Positions 27,162 to 37,833 of a stretch of DNA of 64,000 nucleotides are shown one piece after another (position 1 is the stretch's first letter; every line of letters begins with the position of its first letter). The stretch is from Psychroflexus sp. ALD_RP9. Lineage in GTDB: Bacteria > Bacteroidota > Bacteroidia > Flavobacteriales > Flavobacteriaceae. A program made the translations under genes and the position numbers. Under the pieces are notes generated by a model. The model was not told the origin of the DNA. It saw only the letters and a list, made by a program, of their open reading frames with translations, and did not search any database. The stretch covers positions 1,798,001 through 1,862,000 of the forward strand of contig NZ_CP062973.1 in the NCBI RefSeq assembly GCF_017311165.1, given 5' to 3'.

Positions 27162-27977
27162 TTATTTTGATTTCTTATTGGCAATAACCATAATTATTAA
27201 TCCAATACCTAGCATAGGTAAACTTAATATTTGGCCAGTATTAATAATCCAATCTGCACGCTCAGGCACTTGAGGTTCTTTAACAAATTCAACAATGAAA
27301 CGAATACTCCACATTAATGTGAAGAATAAACCAAACAAAAATCCTTTTTTTGCTTTTAACTTTGTGTTATGAAATAAAAACCATAATAAGCCAAATAATA
27401 GCAGGTAGCCAGCTGCTTCATAAAGTTGAGCTGGATGACGAGGGAAGTCTTCGCCCAATTTTTTGAAAATAACACCAAAGCCACTATTGGTAGGTTCACC
27501 TATAATTTCAGAATTCAAAAAGTTACCGATTCTAATAAACATACCACCTATTGAAATTGGTAAAATGACTCTGTCTAAAATCCAAGCGATGTGTTTATGA
27601 ATTACTTTTTTACTGTACAAATACATTGCAATGGCAATACCAATTGTGGCACCATGACTTGCTAGGCCTTGAAAACCTGTAAACTGAATTTCAGGAACAA
27701 ACTGAAATGGTAATATTATGGAAAGCGGGTCTTGAGTAATTAATTCTGGTTGATAAAAAATTACATGTCCTAATCTTGCTCCTAAAAGAGTAGCAATTAC
27801 GGTGTACATGAATAACGAGTCAAGGTACTTCATATCAATACCTTCTTTTTGGTAAATATGTTTCATGATATACCAACCTAGAGAAAAGGCTATTAAAAAC
27901 ATTAGGCTATAATACCTGATAGTAAAAAATCCTAAGTCGATACCTAAAGAAGGATCCCAAGTAATGGCGTGTATCAT
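27162..27977 (-). CDS. lgt: Prolipoprotein diacylglyceryl transferase
   Basis: Inner-membrane enzyme that transfers diacylglycerol from phosphatidylglycerol to the lipobox cysteine of prolipoproteins, such as GldB in this window. 271 residues with about seven hydrophobic helices. The Lgt signature [15 protein letters not shown] is present, as are [13 protein letters not shown] and the C-terminal [18 protein letters not shown]. Its start overlaps the yidD stop by 4 nt, so the two are translationally coupled. Confidence 0.96.
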   Translation of the reverse strand: MIHAITWDPSLGIDLGFFTIRYYSLMFLIAFSLGWYIMKHIYQKEGIDMKYLDSLFMYTVIATLLGARLGHVIFYQPELITQDPLSIILPFQFVPEIQFTGFQGLASHGATIGIAIAMYLYSKKVIHKHIAWILDRVILPISIGGMFIRIGNFLNSEIIGEPTNSGFGVIFKKLGEDFPRHPAQLYEAAGYLLLFGLLWFLFHNTKLKAKKGFLFGLFFTLMWSIRFIVEFVKEPQVPERADWIINTGQILSLPMLGIGLIIMVIANKKSK

Positions 27978-28225
27978 TTTTGATGTTTTTTAGTATTATT
28001 CTCAGGTACTGGATCATATCCTGAAGCGCCCCAAGGATGACATTTTGAAATTCTGATTACTGACAAATATAAGCCTTTTATTAAACCATGCGTCTTAAGT
28101 GCTTGTTTAGAATAGCTAGAACAAGTCGGCGCAAAACGACAATTAGAACCAAAAATCGGTGATAAAAAAATTTGATAAATTTTGATAACTAATAAAAAAG
28201 GTGCTATTAAAAATTGTTTGAGCAT
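27974..28225 (-). CDS. yidD: Membrane protein insertion efficiency factor YidD
   Basis: An 83-residue protein of the YidD family, thought to help YidC insert membrane proteins. Three cysteines fall in the conserved [17 protein letters not shown] segment and in [14 protein letters not shown]. The N-terminal hydrophobic helix [17 protein letters not shown] is typical. It lies 3 nt after cysS and overlaps lgt. Confidence 0.95.
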   Translation of the reverse strand: MLKQFLIAPFLLVIKIYQIFLSPIFGSNCRFAPTCSSYSKQALKTHGLIKGLYLSVIRISKCHPWGASGYDPVPENNTKKHQK

Positions 28226-28228
28226 ATG

Positions 28229-29728
28229 TTAATTAGTCATCTTAAAAACAGTGCCATCTTTAGTGTCTTTTAACTCAATATTTTCAGTTAGTAATTGATC
28301 TCTAATTAAATCAGCAGTTTTAAAATCTTTATCTGCTCTAGCTTTATTTCTGAGTTCAATCAATATTTCAACCAAGCCGTTAATATGTTTTGTCGAATTA
28401 CCAACTTTTTGATCTTTTAAATTTTTTAAAGGCTTAAGCCCTAAAACATCAAAAGTGAAGTCTTTCATTGTTTTTTGTAATAACTGTTTATCACTTTCTG
28501 TAATTTGAGCTTTCTCAGCTTTTACATTATTGATAAATTTAACTGCTTCAAACAAATGCGCTATCAAAACAGGACTATTGAAGTCGTCATTCATCGCATT
28601 GTAACAATTAGCTTTCCACTTAGAAACTTCAATAGAAGACGAACTACTTGTCTCTAAATATTCTATGCTTTGTATGGCTTCTAATAACTTAATGTAAGCT
28701 TTTTCAGCGGCTTGTAAAGCTTCATCTGAAAAGTCTAAAACACTTCTGTAGTTAGCCTGGAGCATAAAAAAACGAGCTACGCTTGGTGCATAAGCTTTAG
28801 ATAGATTTTTGTTTTCTCCAGTAAAAAGTTCACGAGGTAAAATGTTGTTACCTGTGCTTTTGGCCATTTTTTTGCCATTTAAAGTAAGCATATTAGCGTG
28901 CATCCAATAATTTACGGGATCTTTGCCAGAGACGGCTTTACCCTGGGCAATTTCGCATTCATGATGTGGAAATTTTAAGTCCATTCCGCCACCATGAATA
29001 TCAAAGCTGTCACCTAGATATTTACTGCTCATTACAGTACACTCAAGATGCCAGCCAGGAAAGCCAATTCCCCATGGCGAAGGCCAGCGCATTATGTGTT
29101 GTGGTTCTGCTTTTTTCCATAAGGCAAAATCCTGCGGATTTTTCTTTTCAGATTGCCCAGTTAATGTTCTCGTGTTAGCGATGAGTTCTTCAATTTTACG
29201 ACCACTCAAAATGCCATAATGATTTTCTTTATTATATTTAATGACATCAAAATACACATTGCCATTAACCACGTAAGCTAGACCACGATCAATTATAGTT
29301 TTTATCGCTTCAATTTGTTCTACGATATGGCCAGTTGCCGTAGGTTCTATACTAGGCGCATAATTATTAAAAAGTCTAAGAATATCATGAAAGTCGACGG
29401 TATATTTTTGAACGATTTCCATCGGTTCTAACTCTTCTAATCTTGCTTTTTTAGCTATTCGGTCTTCGCCTTCTTCAGCATCGTTTTCTAGATGACCGGC
29501 ATCAGTTATATTACGCACATACCTAACTTTATAGCCTAAATGCTTAAGGTAACGATATACTAAATCAAATGATATGAATGTACGGCAATTTCCAAGATGA
29601 ACGTTGTTATATACGGTAGGGCCACAAACATACATGCCAACATGACCTTTAATGATAGGTTTAAATAACTCTTTTTCGCCAGAAAGCGAATTGTAAATTT
29701 TTAACTCTTGAGATTCGTACAACTTCAT
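28229..29728 (-). CDS. cysS: Cysteinyl-tRNA synthetase
   Basis: Charges tRNA-Cys. 499-residue class I synthetase. The zinc-ligand Cys is in [15 protein letters not shown], which also carries the HIGH-like HLGN. Further zinc ligands are [10 protein letters not shown] and the HHECE segment, all retained. The KMSKS loop appears as KMAKSTGNN near residue 288, an Ala variant seen in this family. It sits 9 nt downstream of folE. Confidence 0.96.
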   Translation of the reverse strand: MKLYESQELKIYNSLSGEKELFKPIIKGHVGMYVCGPTVYNNVHLGNCRTFISFDLVYRYLKHLGYKVRYVRNITDAGHLENDAEEGEDRIAKKARLEELEPMEIVQKYTVDFHDILRLFNNYAPSIEPTATGHIVEQIEAIKTIIDRGLAYVVNGNVYFDVIKYNKENHYGILSGRKIEELIANTRTLTGQSEKKNPQDFALWKKAEPQHIMRWPSPWGIGFPGWHLECTVMSSKYLGDSFDIHGGGMDLKFPHHECEIAQGKAVSGKDPVNYWMHANMLTLNGKKMAKSTGNNILPRELFTGENKNLSKAYAPSVARFFMLQANYRSVLDFSDEALQAAEKAYIKLLEAIQSIEYLETSSSSSIEVSKWKANCYNAMNDDFNSPVLIAHLFEAVKFINNVKAEKAQITESDKQLLQKTMKDFTFDVLGLKPLKNLKDQKVGNSTKHINGLVEILIELRNKARADKDFKTADLIRDQLLTENIELKDTKDGTVFKMTN

Positions 29729-29737
29729 CTTTGGGTT

Positions 29738-30415
29738 TTAAAATTTTGTCTCTAATTTAATATAATCAAGAAATTCTTTCTTAGTCGTTTCATTTTTAAA
29801 TTTGCCACCAAATTCGCTAGTAACAGTACTGCTTTCTATATCGCTGATTCCTCGACTGTTAACGCAAAGATGTTTGGCATCAATTACGCAAGCCACATCT
29901 TCAGTGTTAAGTGCTTCTTGCATTTCTTTTACTATTTGCATAGTTAAGCGTTCTTGAACTTGAGGTCGTTTAGAATAATAATTTACAATTCTGTTCATCT
30001 TAGATAAACCAATAACTTTTCCAGTTGATATGTAGGCAACATGTGCACGGCCAACAATTGGTAATAGGTGATGTTCACAAGTAGAATAAACAGTAATGTT
30101 TTTTTCTACTAGCATCTCACCGTACTTATACTTATTATCAAAAGTAGAAGCTTTTGGTTTGTTGTTTGGATGTAAACCTGAAAATATTTCATTCACAAAC
30201 ATTTTAGCTACGCGCTTAGGTGTGCCACGAATACTGTCGTCGGTTAAATCCATTCCTAATATATCAAGAATTGAATTTACATGTGATTCAATTTGTTCAA
30301 TTTTAGTTTCATTAGAAATTGAAAAAGCATCCTCTCTAATAGGGTTTTCAGTTGAAGTTGCAACGTGATTATCACCAATATCTTCAATAAAATCTGTGTT
30401 TTTATCTTTACTCAT
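29738..30415 (-). CDS. folE: GTP cyclohydrolase I
   Basis: Converts GTP to dihydroneopterin triphosphate, the first step of folate synthesis. The 225 residues include an acidic N-terminal extension of about 35 residues ahead of the catalytic domain. The zinc site is in TCEHHLLPIVGRAHVAYI and DAKHLCVNSRGI. It is the first gene of the leftward folE-cysS-yidD-lgt operon. Confidence 0.96.
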   Translation of the reverse strand: MSKDKNTDFIEDIGDNHVATSTENPIREDAFSISNETKIEQIESHVNSILDILGMDLTDDSIRGTPKRVAKMFVNEIFSGLHPNNKPKASTFDNKYKYGEMLVEKNITVYSTCEHHLLPIVGRAHVAYISTGKVIGLSKMNRIVNYYSKRPQVQERLTMQIVKEMQEALNTEDVACVIDAKHLCVNSRGISDIESSTVTSEFGGKFKNETTKKEFLDYIKLETKF

Positions 30416-30436
30416 TTTGCTTTAGTATGTAATTGG

Positions 30437-30468
30437 CAAAGATAGTCTTTTTAAGAATTTGAGCTCAA
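30437..30468 (-). promoter_or_regulatory. folE operon promoter
   Basis: Minus-strand TTG (30466-30468), a 21-nt spacer, then exact TATCTTTG (30437-30444), 21 nt before the folE ATG. Confidence 0.7.
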
Positions 30469-30569
30469 TAGATGTCTTGTTACTTCAATCTTGACTATCA
30501 AATTAACGTGAATTTCACAAAAATATAGCTTTATTATGATTTTTGTTTAGCTAATCTTTAACAAAGTCT

Positions 30570-30577
30570 TATATTTA
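30570..30577 (+). promoter_or_regulatory. Possible promoter of the large type IX cargo gene
   Basis: TATATTTA, one mismatch from TAnnTTTG, with TTTTG at 30541-30545 (24-nt spacer), 22 nt before the ATG. Confidence 0.4.
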
Positions 30578-30599
30578 ACCCATTAAAATTTTCTGAATC

Positions 30600-33500
30600 A
30601 TGAAATTTAATAAATTACTCGTTTTAATAGCGCTGTTTTTTTCAAGCATTATCTTAGCACAAGACTTTGATATGGTAGATGGGCAAACAGTAAACACTGA
30701 TCAGGGTAACTTTTTTGACCCAGGTGGTGATGCTGCTTCTGTCGATCAAGGTACTTATACCTATACCATATGTCCAGAAAGTAATGGTTTTTTTTCTACA
30801 ATATCATTTTCAGAATTTTTATTAGGACCGCATACTTTAACAATATATGACGGCGATTCAGATACAGCACCAATTTTAGCAAGCTATACAGGAAGTATAG
30901 ACGGAGACGGCCCAGTTTCTGGTCAATTATTATCGGCAACAGACACCACACCGTCAGGTTGTTTAACTTTTGTTCTTGAGGCCTCGAATAGTAATCCTGC
31001 ATTTACAGGTTGGATCGCAGAAATTGGGACACAGCCAGGTTGCATTCCAGATGCGCCAGAGCTTGTAAATACCGATAATATAGTTAATGTTCAAAATGAT
31101 CCTGTTTATCAAGCAGATAATATCGACTATATCGTCTATTTTAATGAGCAATTTTCACTAACAGCTGTAGCTGAATTTCAAGATAATTTTGCGCAAGAAA
31201 CGGCTACTTATAACTGGAATTTTGGTGATGGTACAACACTACAAGGGACTACAAATGCATCGTTTCAAAACGAAGTTTCACACCAATATGGTGAACTTTG
31301 TGACTTTACAGTTAATTTAGATTTAAGTGATGGTTATAATTGTGACCGAGATAATTTAAGCTTTACTGTTAGAGTTATATTAAACCCTAATAGTAGTCCA
31401 GGTTCAGTAAACTTAGACGCAGGCGAAGATGTAAGAATTTGTGAAGATCCAGGCACGCCAGTAACTGTTAATTTAGAAGCTTCTTATTTAGATGTTAAAG
31501 AATCTACGGCTTATGCTGTACAAGATATCAGTTCTGAATATCCTTCTAATTTACCCTATATTTTCGACCCTTGTTACGGTTCAGAGTCTAATGTATTTAC
31601 AGAATTAAACTCAGATGATGACTGGTCTAGTGTGTTGACATTGCCTTACGAAGTAAATTTTTTTGGTAATTGTTATGATGATGTTATTATAACAGATAAC
31701 GGCGCAGTTACCTTTGATATTGCAGGAACCGGCCAAGGATCAGAACGTTATGCGCCATTAGGTTATGCAGGTTGGAGTTATAATCAGGGTATTCCAGCAG
31801 ATGGTGGTGGAAATGAGCCACCATTTATCAATGCTATTTTTGGTGTGATGCAAGATTTATTTCCTGGAGCATCACCAGCAGATTATTCAATCAACTTTGG
31901 GTTTTTAGAGAGTCAAGATGGTAAAAGTGACCGTTTTGTTTTTAATATTTATAACACGTCGCAATATGGTTGTACAGATCAGTTGCAGACCTCTCAAATT
32001 ATTTTATACCAAACCACCAATGTGATTGAAGTTTATGTACAAAATAAAGATGTTTGTAGTTGGAATAGTGGTAGTTCAGTCATAGGGATTCAAAATCAAG
32101 ATGCTAGTTTAGCTTATGTAGCACCCGGTAGAAATGCAGGTGGTGCCTCATGGCAGGCACAAAATGAAGCTTGGCGTTTTATTCCAGATGGTGGTAATAG
32201 CATTACAAGCTTTAGATGGTTAGATGAAAACGGTAACGTGGTTAGTACGTCTGAAAATTTCAGCCCACAAGTCACTCAAAATCGTGTATTTACAGCTGAA
32301 GTTACCTATAATGATGGATGTAATATCACAACTCTTACTGATGAAGTAGAAGTTTTATATGAGAGCGATATTGAATTAACTCTAGATCCAGATACATATT
32401 ATCCTTGTGCTGGTGAAGAGCTTTTACTTGAAGCTGAAGTTATTGAAAACAATAGTGTTGTTGTAAATTATGAATGGTTTCGAGTTGATGAAAATGGCAA
32501 CATGACAGCAATTCCAGATTCAAATTCTAGATTTTTGAACGTTTCGGAGTCAGGAACTTACATGATTAATGCTATCGGTGGTAATTGCGATTTAACAGCT
32601 AGTGCTGAAGTCATCTATCTTGAAGGTTTTAATGCTGACGATCCCGAAGATATTATCTTATGTAATTATAACCAATCTACCTTCGATCTAACAACTATAG
32701 GAGGCTTTAATTCAATTTCAGGTTTTGACATAACCTATTATGACGATTATGATGCAGATACAGGAACACTAAGTAATCCGATAAATGACCCTCAAAACTA
32801 TCCCTTAAATGGGACAACTAATCAGTATGATATTTATGTTGAGCTTGCTAATCAAACCAACACAGCTTGTACAAATATTGCTTCCTTTAATATTATAATT
32901 TATGAGGCTACAGTAGGTTCAACTGGTTATACAGTAGAAGATGTTTGTATTAGTGAAGGCGAGACCGAAGTTATTGACCTTACAGACGGTGGTTCTAATA
33001 CTTCAATAGCACTTAATGGTCAGTCATCTAGTGATTATTCAGTGACCTATTATTCTGCTAATCCACAAAGTTCTCCAGAATCAGATATTGCTGATCCTGA
33101 AAATTATGAAATTAACACAACTGATAATTTAGGACCTAACACCATTTGGGTGTCTGTTGATAATGTCAGCTCCGGGTTTTGCGATGCCCAAGCTAGCTTT
33201 ACATTTAATGTTAATTTGGCACCTGGTATCACTGGAGACGATTCTGTTTTTCAGTCGTGTGAAGGAACTATCTTAAACTTGAATGAAGATTATGCAGATT
33301 TGTTTAATAATAATAGTACATCTGTGCCTACTAATATTTTATTCTATTATTCTTTAAATGATGCTGAAGCAGACAATCCAATAACTGATCCTACATCTGT
33401 TGTATTTACTCCTGATAATAATGAGCAACAGGAGTTTTTTGTAAAAATTCTTAACACGAATTCTTCATGTGAGTCAGATATTGTAAGATTTATAATTGAA

Positions 33501-35168
33501 AATAATCCGCCTGAAGTTGGAAGTACAGTAGATTTAGAACAATGTGGTGATTTTACTCAAACTCAAACTTTTGATTTAACTCAAAATGAAGCAAATATCA
33601 TAGGTAGTCAATCAGGAAGCTTTGTGATTGAATATTTTACAACACAAGCAGACGCTGAAGCAGGGCTAAACTCTATCTCAGATCAAGGCCTTGATATTAC
33701 AGATTATTCTCCAATTAATTCTGAGCAAGATATTTTTGTTAGAATAGAAGATAGTACAAATGAATTATGTTTTTCTGTTGGTAGTTTTAAGCTGATTCTA
33801 AACGAAGTCGAAGTTTCATCAGTTCAAGATTTAGAAAGTTGTATAGACCCAGTTACTGGCGTAGCTGAATTTGATTTAATCCAAAATACAGGATTAGCAT
33901 TCGGTGAAGATCAAGATGAAACGACACATGCAGTACGTTATTTAGATGCTTCTAATAATGAGATAAGCAACCCTGAAGCTTATGAAGTTTCTAGTTCAGC
34001 AACGATAACAGTAGAAGTAACCAACCAAAACGACCAAAGCTGTACAGCTACTGAAACATTTAATTTAAGCATTACACCACAGCCAGAAGTAACACCAGCA
34101 AGTGTTTTAGAGGTTTGTATAAATTATGAAGATGGCGGAGATAACACGATAGATTTAACAATAAAAGACTCAGAAATTAATAGCTTAGCTACAGGTGATA
34201 TTGTTGAATATTATGTATCTCAAACAGCTTATGAAAACGATAATGCAATAGCAACTCCAGAAAGCTTCAACTTAGCAGAAAACCAAACAGAGATTTATGC
34301 AGCTGTACTTAATTCGGTATCAGGATGTCGTTCAGAAGTAACATCATTTAATATAGAAAATGTAATACCACTGGTTGATATTTCAGGCTATGAAGGTCAA
34401 AGTGTTTGTATAGATGAGAATGGTGACTTGGTAAACACAGCCACTTCACCACCAATTATAGAGACTGGATTGTCAGCAACAAATTACGATTTTGTATGGT
34501 TGTTAGATGGTGTAGAAATTGTAGGGGAGACATCGCCAAGTATTACGGCAACAGAAGCAGGCGTATATACAGTAGAGGTAACGAATGCTTTAGCGCAACA
34601 AATTACCAGCTGTGTAAATACGTCATCAGCAGAAATTATAGAAAGTGGTCAAATAGATTTTGAATTAGCGATTTTAACTGATAGTTTTCAAAACAATGAA
34701 CACGGAATAGGTGTAACAATTACGGAAGTTGGATTAGGAGATTACGAATTTAGGTTAGATTATGGAGAATGGGTTGACTTAGAAGAAGGACAAACAGAGC
34801 TTATATTTAGTGATGTTCCAGGCGGCATGCATGTAATTACGGCCCGAGATAAAAATGGTTGTGGAGAAGTCTCCAAAGAAATCACACTAATAGATTATCC
34901 AGAGTTTTTTACACCCAATGCAGACGGATATAATGATAATTGGCAGTTGAACAACACGACAATGACAAATTTAGATGTTAGCGAGGTTAATATATTTGAT
35001 CGTTATGGCAAGCACTTGTATAAATTAACACCAGATCAAGCCGGTTGGGATGGCACTTATCAAGGCGAAGTTTTACCATCAGACGATTATTGGTTCACGA
35101 TAGATTATATAGAACCGCGCACAGGAGAAAAAACAATATTTAAATCACACTTTACTTTAAAACGATAA
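30600..35168 (+). CDS. Large secreted protein with type B type IX secretion sorting domain
   Basis: 1,522 residues, exported by Sec (signal peptide about 1-20, cleavage near ILAQ) and then by the type IX system. Reading order: a CUB-like segment (YTICPESNGFFSTI through LTIYDGD); a PKD domain (TYNWNFGDGTT near residue 203); a region with EVNFFGNCYDDVIITDNGAVTF; an Ig-like part; six degenerate repeats of about 95 residues (about residues 681-1257); and the C-terminal gliding-type sorting domain beginning EFFTPNADGYNDNWQL and ending KTIFKSHFTLKR. There are no catalytic residues that I recognise. An adhesin or surface-coat role is inference from domain make-up. Confidence 0.93.
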   Translation: MKFNKLLVLIALFFSSIILAQDFDMVDGQTVNTDQGNFFDPGGDAASVDQGTYTYTICPESNGFFSTISFSEFLLGPHTLTIYDGDSDTAPILASYTGSIDGDGPVSGQLLSATDTTPSGCLTFVLEASNSNPAFTGWIAEIGTQPGCIPDAPELVNTDNIVNVQNDPVYQADNIDYIVYFNEQFSLTAVAEFQDNFAQETATYNWNFGDGTTLQGTTNASFQNEVSHQYGELCDFTVNLDLSDGYNCDRDNLSFTVRVILNPNSSPGSVNLDAGEDVRICEDPGTPVTVNLEASYLDVKESTAYAVQDISSEYPSNLPYIFDPCYGSESNVFTELNSDDDWSSVLTLPYEVNFFGNCYDDVIITDNGAVTFDIAGTGQGSERYAPLGYAGWSYNQGIPADGGGNEPPFINAIFGVMQDLFPGASPADYSINFGFLESQDGKSDRFVFNIYNTSQYGCTDQLQTSQIILYQTTNVIEVYVQNKDVCSWNSGSSVIGIQNQDASLAYVAPGRNAGGASWQAQNEAWRFIPDGGNSITSFRWLDENGNVVSTSENFSPQVTQNRVFTAEVTYNDGCNITTLTDEVEVLYESDIELTLDPDTYYPCAGEELLLEAEVIENNSVVVNYEWFRVDENGNMTAIPDSNSRFLNVSESGTYMINAIGGNCDLTASAEVIYLEGFNADDPEDIILCNYNQSTFDLTTIGGFNSISGFDITYYDDYDADTGTLSNPINDPQNYPLNGTTNQYDIYVELANQTNTACTNIASFNIIIYEATVGSTGYTVEDVCISEGETEVIDLTDGGSNTSIALNGQSSSDYSVTYYSANPQSSPESDIADPENYEINTTDNLGPNTIWVSVDNVSSGFCDAQASFTFNVNLAPGITGDDSVFQSCEGTILNLNEDYADLFNNNSTSVPTNILFYYSLNDAEADNPITDPTSVVFTPDNNEQQEFFVKILNTNSSCESDIVRFIIENNPPEVGSTVDLEQCGDFTQTQTFDLTQNEANIIGSQSGSFVIEYFTTQADAEAGLNSISDQGLDITDYSPINSEQDIFVRIEDSTNELCFSVGSFKLILNEVEVSSVQDLESCIDPVTGVAEFDLIQNTGLAFGEDQDETTHAVRYLDASNNEISNPEAYEVSSSATITVEVTNQNDQSCTATETFNLSITPQPEVTPASVLEVCINYEDGGDNTIDLTIKDSEINSLATGDIVEYYVSQTAYENDNAIATPESFNLAENQTEIYAAVLNSVSGCRSEVTSFNIENVIPLVDISGYEGQSVCIDENGDLVNTATSPPIIETGLSATNYDFVWLLDGVEIVGETSPSITATEAGVYTVEVTNALAQQITSCVNTSSAEIIESGQIDFELAILTDSFQNNEHGIGVTITEVGLGDYEFRLDYGEWVDLEEGQTELIFSDVPGGMHVITARDKNGCGEVSKEITLIDYPEFFTPNADGYNDNWQLNNTTMTNLDVSEVNIFDRYGKHLYKLTPDQAGWDGTYQGEVLPSDDYWFTIDYIEPRTGEKTIFKSHFTLKR
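32640..34370 (+). repeat. Six tandem protein-level repeats in the large type IX cargo protein
   Basis: Each unit spans about 280-320 nt. It begins with a Cys two to three residues after a hydrophobic strand, followed by FDLT-like, a YY/YF strand, an acidic DPENY-like turn, an IYV/IFV strand and a second Cys before a closing F. Unit starts fall near 32640, 32915, 33235, 33516, 33810 and 34087. The pattern is clear in protein but diverged in DNA. Confidence 0.7.
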
Positions 35169-35187
35169 AACTGAGATTTTCATATTT

Positions 35188-35223
35188 AACCATAAAAGCT
35201 GCAATTTTGCAGCTTTTATGGTT
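35188..35223. terminator. Bidirectional terminator between type IX cargo gene and apt
   Basis: A perfect 17-bp stem, AACCATAAAAGCTGCAA with TTGCAGCTTTTATGGTT, around a TT centre. It ends 1 nt before the apt stop codon, so it serves both convergent genes. Confidence 0.9.
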
Positions 35224-35736
35224 TTAATAGTTAAGTAAACTTCGATATGGATAACCAATTATTTTTTCTTTACCTTTTAAATCATCCAATTCGATTAAAA
35301 AATTAAGCTCAATAATGTTTCCACCCAATTTATTGATTAGCTTACAGGCTGCTTGTGCAGTTCCACCAGTTGCCAATACATCATCATGAATTACAACTTT
35401 ATCACTCATATTTAAAGCATCTCGATGAATTTCAATTTGATCAGTGCCATATTCTAAATCATAAGACTGACTTACGACATTGAATGGTAATTTACCTGGC
35501 TTACGAATTGGAGTAAAACCTGCGTTTAATTCACTTGCTAACAACATTCCAAATAAAAAACCTCTTGATTCTATACCAACAACCTTTGTAATGCGCTCTT
35601 TCTTTAAAGGTTCAGCTAATTTTTTAACAACCTGTTTGGTTGCACTAGCATCTTGCAGTAATGGTGTAATATCTTTATAGGAAATTCCTTTTTTAGGAAA
35701 ATCATTTACCGTTCTGATATATTTTTCTAATTTCAT
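35224..35736 (-). CDS. apt: Adenine phosphoribosyltransferase
   Basis: Salvages adenine to AMP using PRPP. The 170 residues match the family. Landmarks are the N-terminal DFPKKGISYKDITPLL, the GIESRGFLFG segment, and the PRPP-binding motif VVIHDDVLATGGTAQA. It is monocistronic, with its own terminator. A weak minus-strand -7 candidate, TACTTTTA, lies at 35761-35768. Confidence 0.96.
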   Translation of the reverse strand: MKLEKYIRTVNDFPKKGISYKDITPLLQDASATKQVVKKLAEPLKKERITKVVGIESRGFLFGMLLASELNAGFTPIRKPGKLPFNVVSQSYDLEYGTDQIEIHRDALNMSDKVVIHDDVLATGGTAQAACKLINKLGGNIIELNFLIELDDLKGKEKIIGYPYRSLLNY

Positions 35737-35755
35737 AATTAAAACAAATTATTTC

Positions 35756-35786
35756 TTTGGTAAAAGTATAAAAAGAAATATATTTG
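35756..35786 (+). promoter_or_regulatory. tRNA-Arg promoter
   Basis: TTTG (35756-35759), a 19-nt spacer, and exact TATATTTG (35779-35786). It lies 35 nt upstream of the mature tRNA and is the closest match in the window to the consensus spacing. Confidence 0.75.
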
Positions 35787-35821
35787 CACCCGCTAAAACA
35801 AATTGTATTTTAGTAATTATA

Positions 35822-35895
35822 GGCCACGTGGCGCAACTGAATAGCGCATCTGATTACGGCTCAGAAGGTTGCAGGTTTGAATCCTGCCGTGGTCA
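35822..35895 (+). tRNA. tRNA-Arg (anticodon ACG)
   Basis: 74 nt folding into a full cloverleaf. The acceptor stem is GGCCACG/CGTGGTC with one G-T pair. The D stem is GCGC/GCGC and the anticodon stem TCTGA/TCAGA with loop TTACGGC. The T stem is GCAGG/CCTGC with loop TTTGAAT. The discriminator is A and the 3' CCA is not encoded. Anticodon ACG is read as ICG after deamination of A34 and decodes CGU, CGC and CGA. It is a solitary tRNA with its own promoter and terminator. Confidence 0.95.
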
Positions 35896-35905
35896 CAAAA
35901 ACTAT

Positions 35906-35939
35906 AAACCATATCTAAATTCAGATATGGTTTTTTTTT
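35906..35939 (+). terminator. Terminator after tRNA-Arg
   Basis: AAACCATATCT pairs with AGATATGGTTT around a 6-nt loop, followed by nine T. Confidence 0.9.
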
Positions 35940-36000
35940 ATACCTTTCAAAGCCCAATTTTAATTATAAAATTATATTTTAGTGTGATATTTTATTAATC

Positions 36001-37833
36001 ATGCGGAAAATTATTTTATTGGTATTGGTTTTAAGCGCCTTAGATTTTTGTTTAGGGCAAACACCCGAAATAGATAGTCTTTTCGAGCGAGGACAAGTTA
36101 AAGAAATAAAAGAGCGATTAAAAAGCAATCAATTTGCACCTAAAGATAGACTGCTAATTAAAGCCAATTATTATAACTTTACTAAGCAACTTAACGAAGG
36201 GTTTAAAACCTTAGCAAAATTAGATACATTAAAACTTACAGTTGAACAAAAAGCTTATTATTTTAATATTTTAGGCGATTTATATGACCGTAATACTAAT
36301 TATGATTTAGCTGTAAACCATCTTCAAAGAGCTCAAGAATTATTTTTGGAAACAGGACATGAATTGCGCTATAATGAAATTAATCTTGATTTATTTTATA
36401 TTTTGCTTGAAGGTAATTTTATAGGTGAACGTACAAATTATCTTGATTTATATGCAAAGACAGCTAGAAAACTCAATAACTCTAATCAGTTAGCCAACCT
36501 TCAAATTGAACTTGCTTTTAATAGTTTAGATACATTAGATAATTCAACTTTTTTAAATTATTTTGATAAGGCATTTTATTATAACTCTTTAGATGAAAAT
36601 CCTTTAACTTACGGTATGTTAAATGCTTATAAAGCATTGTTTTATATAGATGTTGAGTTTAATAAAGATTCAGCTAATGCCTATCTTCAAAAGTCACTCA
36701 AAATTTATGAAGATTTAAATCTATCAAACAAATCACTCCTTATTTATATTAATTTTAGTGAAGTAGAGCGCATTCAAGGTAATTATAAAGCCTCTATAAA
36801 ATATTTAAAACAAGCTAACAACTACAGAGATCTCAGTTTCGATTACGATTTAACAGCTTTTAATTATGAATTACTTGCTCAGGATTATAAGGCACTTGGT
36901 CAATACGACTCGGCTTATTATTACCTTGATGCTTCGATGAAATATCTTGATAGTTTAAATATTGAAAAACAAAATATTGCCTTAACACGTTTTGAAACTG
37001 AACGTAAAGAGAAGCAAAATCTAATATTAAAACAAGAAAACCAGCGGCAACAAAACCTAATTTATGCAAGCTTTAGCGGTTTTATACTTGTAATTTTTCT
37101 CTCTTTTTTAGTCTATAAAAATATCAAGCGTAAACAATTAATTGCTGAACAGGCTATTGAAATTCAATTCCAGAAAAATCAGCAACTATTAAAAGAGCAA
37201 GAACTTAAATCTGTCGATGCCATGCTAATGGGGCAAGACAGAGAGCGAAAACGAATTGCAAGTGATTTACACGATCAGGTTGGTGGTAATTTAGCATCGA
37301 TTAATGCCTACTTTTCAGTCCTAAAAGACCAAATCTCAGACCAAAATCAACGAGAAGTCTTCAATACAACCTATAATTTACTTTCTAAAACTTACCAAGA
37401 TATTCGTACTTTGGCACATAAAAATAATAGCGGAATATCAGCAGAAAAAAGCTTAATTCGTTCTATAAAAGATTTGAAACAAACCATATCTCAACTTCAT
37501 AACATACAAGTTAACCTTTCTGTATTTAATTCAGAAATTAAACTTCCTTCATATATTGAAGTTTCTCTATTTAGAATGATACAAGAACTTTCTACAAATA
37601 CCATTAAACACGCTGAAGCAAGTTTACTTGATATTAGTGTAAACGTCTTCGATTCATCAGTTAACATCATTATTGAAGATAACGGAAAAGGGTTCGATCC
37701 GGAACAGATAAAATCATCCGGAATGGGTTTAAAAACGATTGAAGAACGAGTTGAAGCGCTTGGTGGTACGTTTGATATTGACACACAGATAGGTCGAGGT
37801 TCAACCTTTATTATTAATGTAAATTATGATTAG
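36001..37833 (+). CDS. TPR-containing sensor histidine kinase (HisKA_3 type)
   Basis: 610 residues. A signal peptide or N-terminal anchor ends near FCLGQ. A periplasmic region of tetratricopeptide-like helices follows (about residues 60-330), then a coiled coil and one membrane helix ([20 protein letters not shown]). The cytoplasmic kinase has the phosphorylated His at residue 424 in [17 protein letters not shown]. The ATP-binding N-box is in [13 protein letters not shown], with [10 protein letters not shown] and [16 protein letters not shown]. This is the LytS/NarX-like architecture common in flavobacteria. It overlaps its response regulator by 8 nt. The signal sensed is unknown. Confidence 0.94.
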   Translation: MRKIILLVLVLSALDFCLGQTPEIDSLFERGQVKEIKERLKSNQFAPKDRLLIKANYYNFTKQLNEGFKTLAKLDTLKLTVEQKAYYFNILGDLYDRNTNYDLAVNHLQRAQELFLETGHELRYNEINLDLFYILLEGNFIGERTNYLDLYAKTARKLNNSNQLANLQIELAFNSLDTLDNSTFLNYFDKAFYYNSLDENPLTYGMLNAYKALFYIDVEFNKDSANAYLQKSLKIYEDLNLSNKSLLIYINFSEVERIQGNYKASIKYLKQANNYRDLSFDYDLTAFNYELLAQDYKALGQYDSAYYYLDASMKYLDSLNIEKQNIALTRFETERKEKQNLILKQENQRQQNLIYASFSGFILVIFLSFLVYKNIKRKQLIAEQAIEIQFQKNQQLLKEQELKSVDAMLMGQDRERKRIASDLHDQVGGNLASINAYFSVLKDQISDQNQREVFNTTYNLLSKTYQDIRTLAHKNNSGISAEKSLIRSIKDLKQTISQLHNIQVNLSVFNSEIKLPSYIEVSLFRMIQELSTNTIKHAEASLLDISVNVFDSSVNIIIEDNGKGFDPEQIKSSGMGLKTIEERVEALGGTFDIDTQIGRGSTFIINVNYD

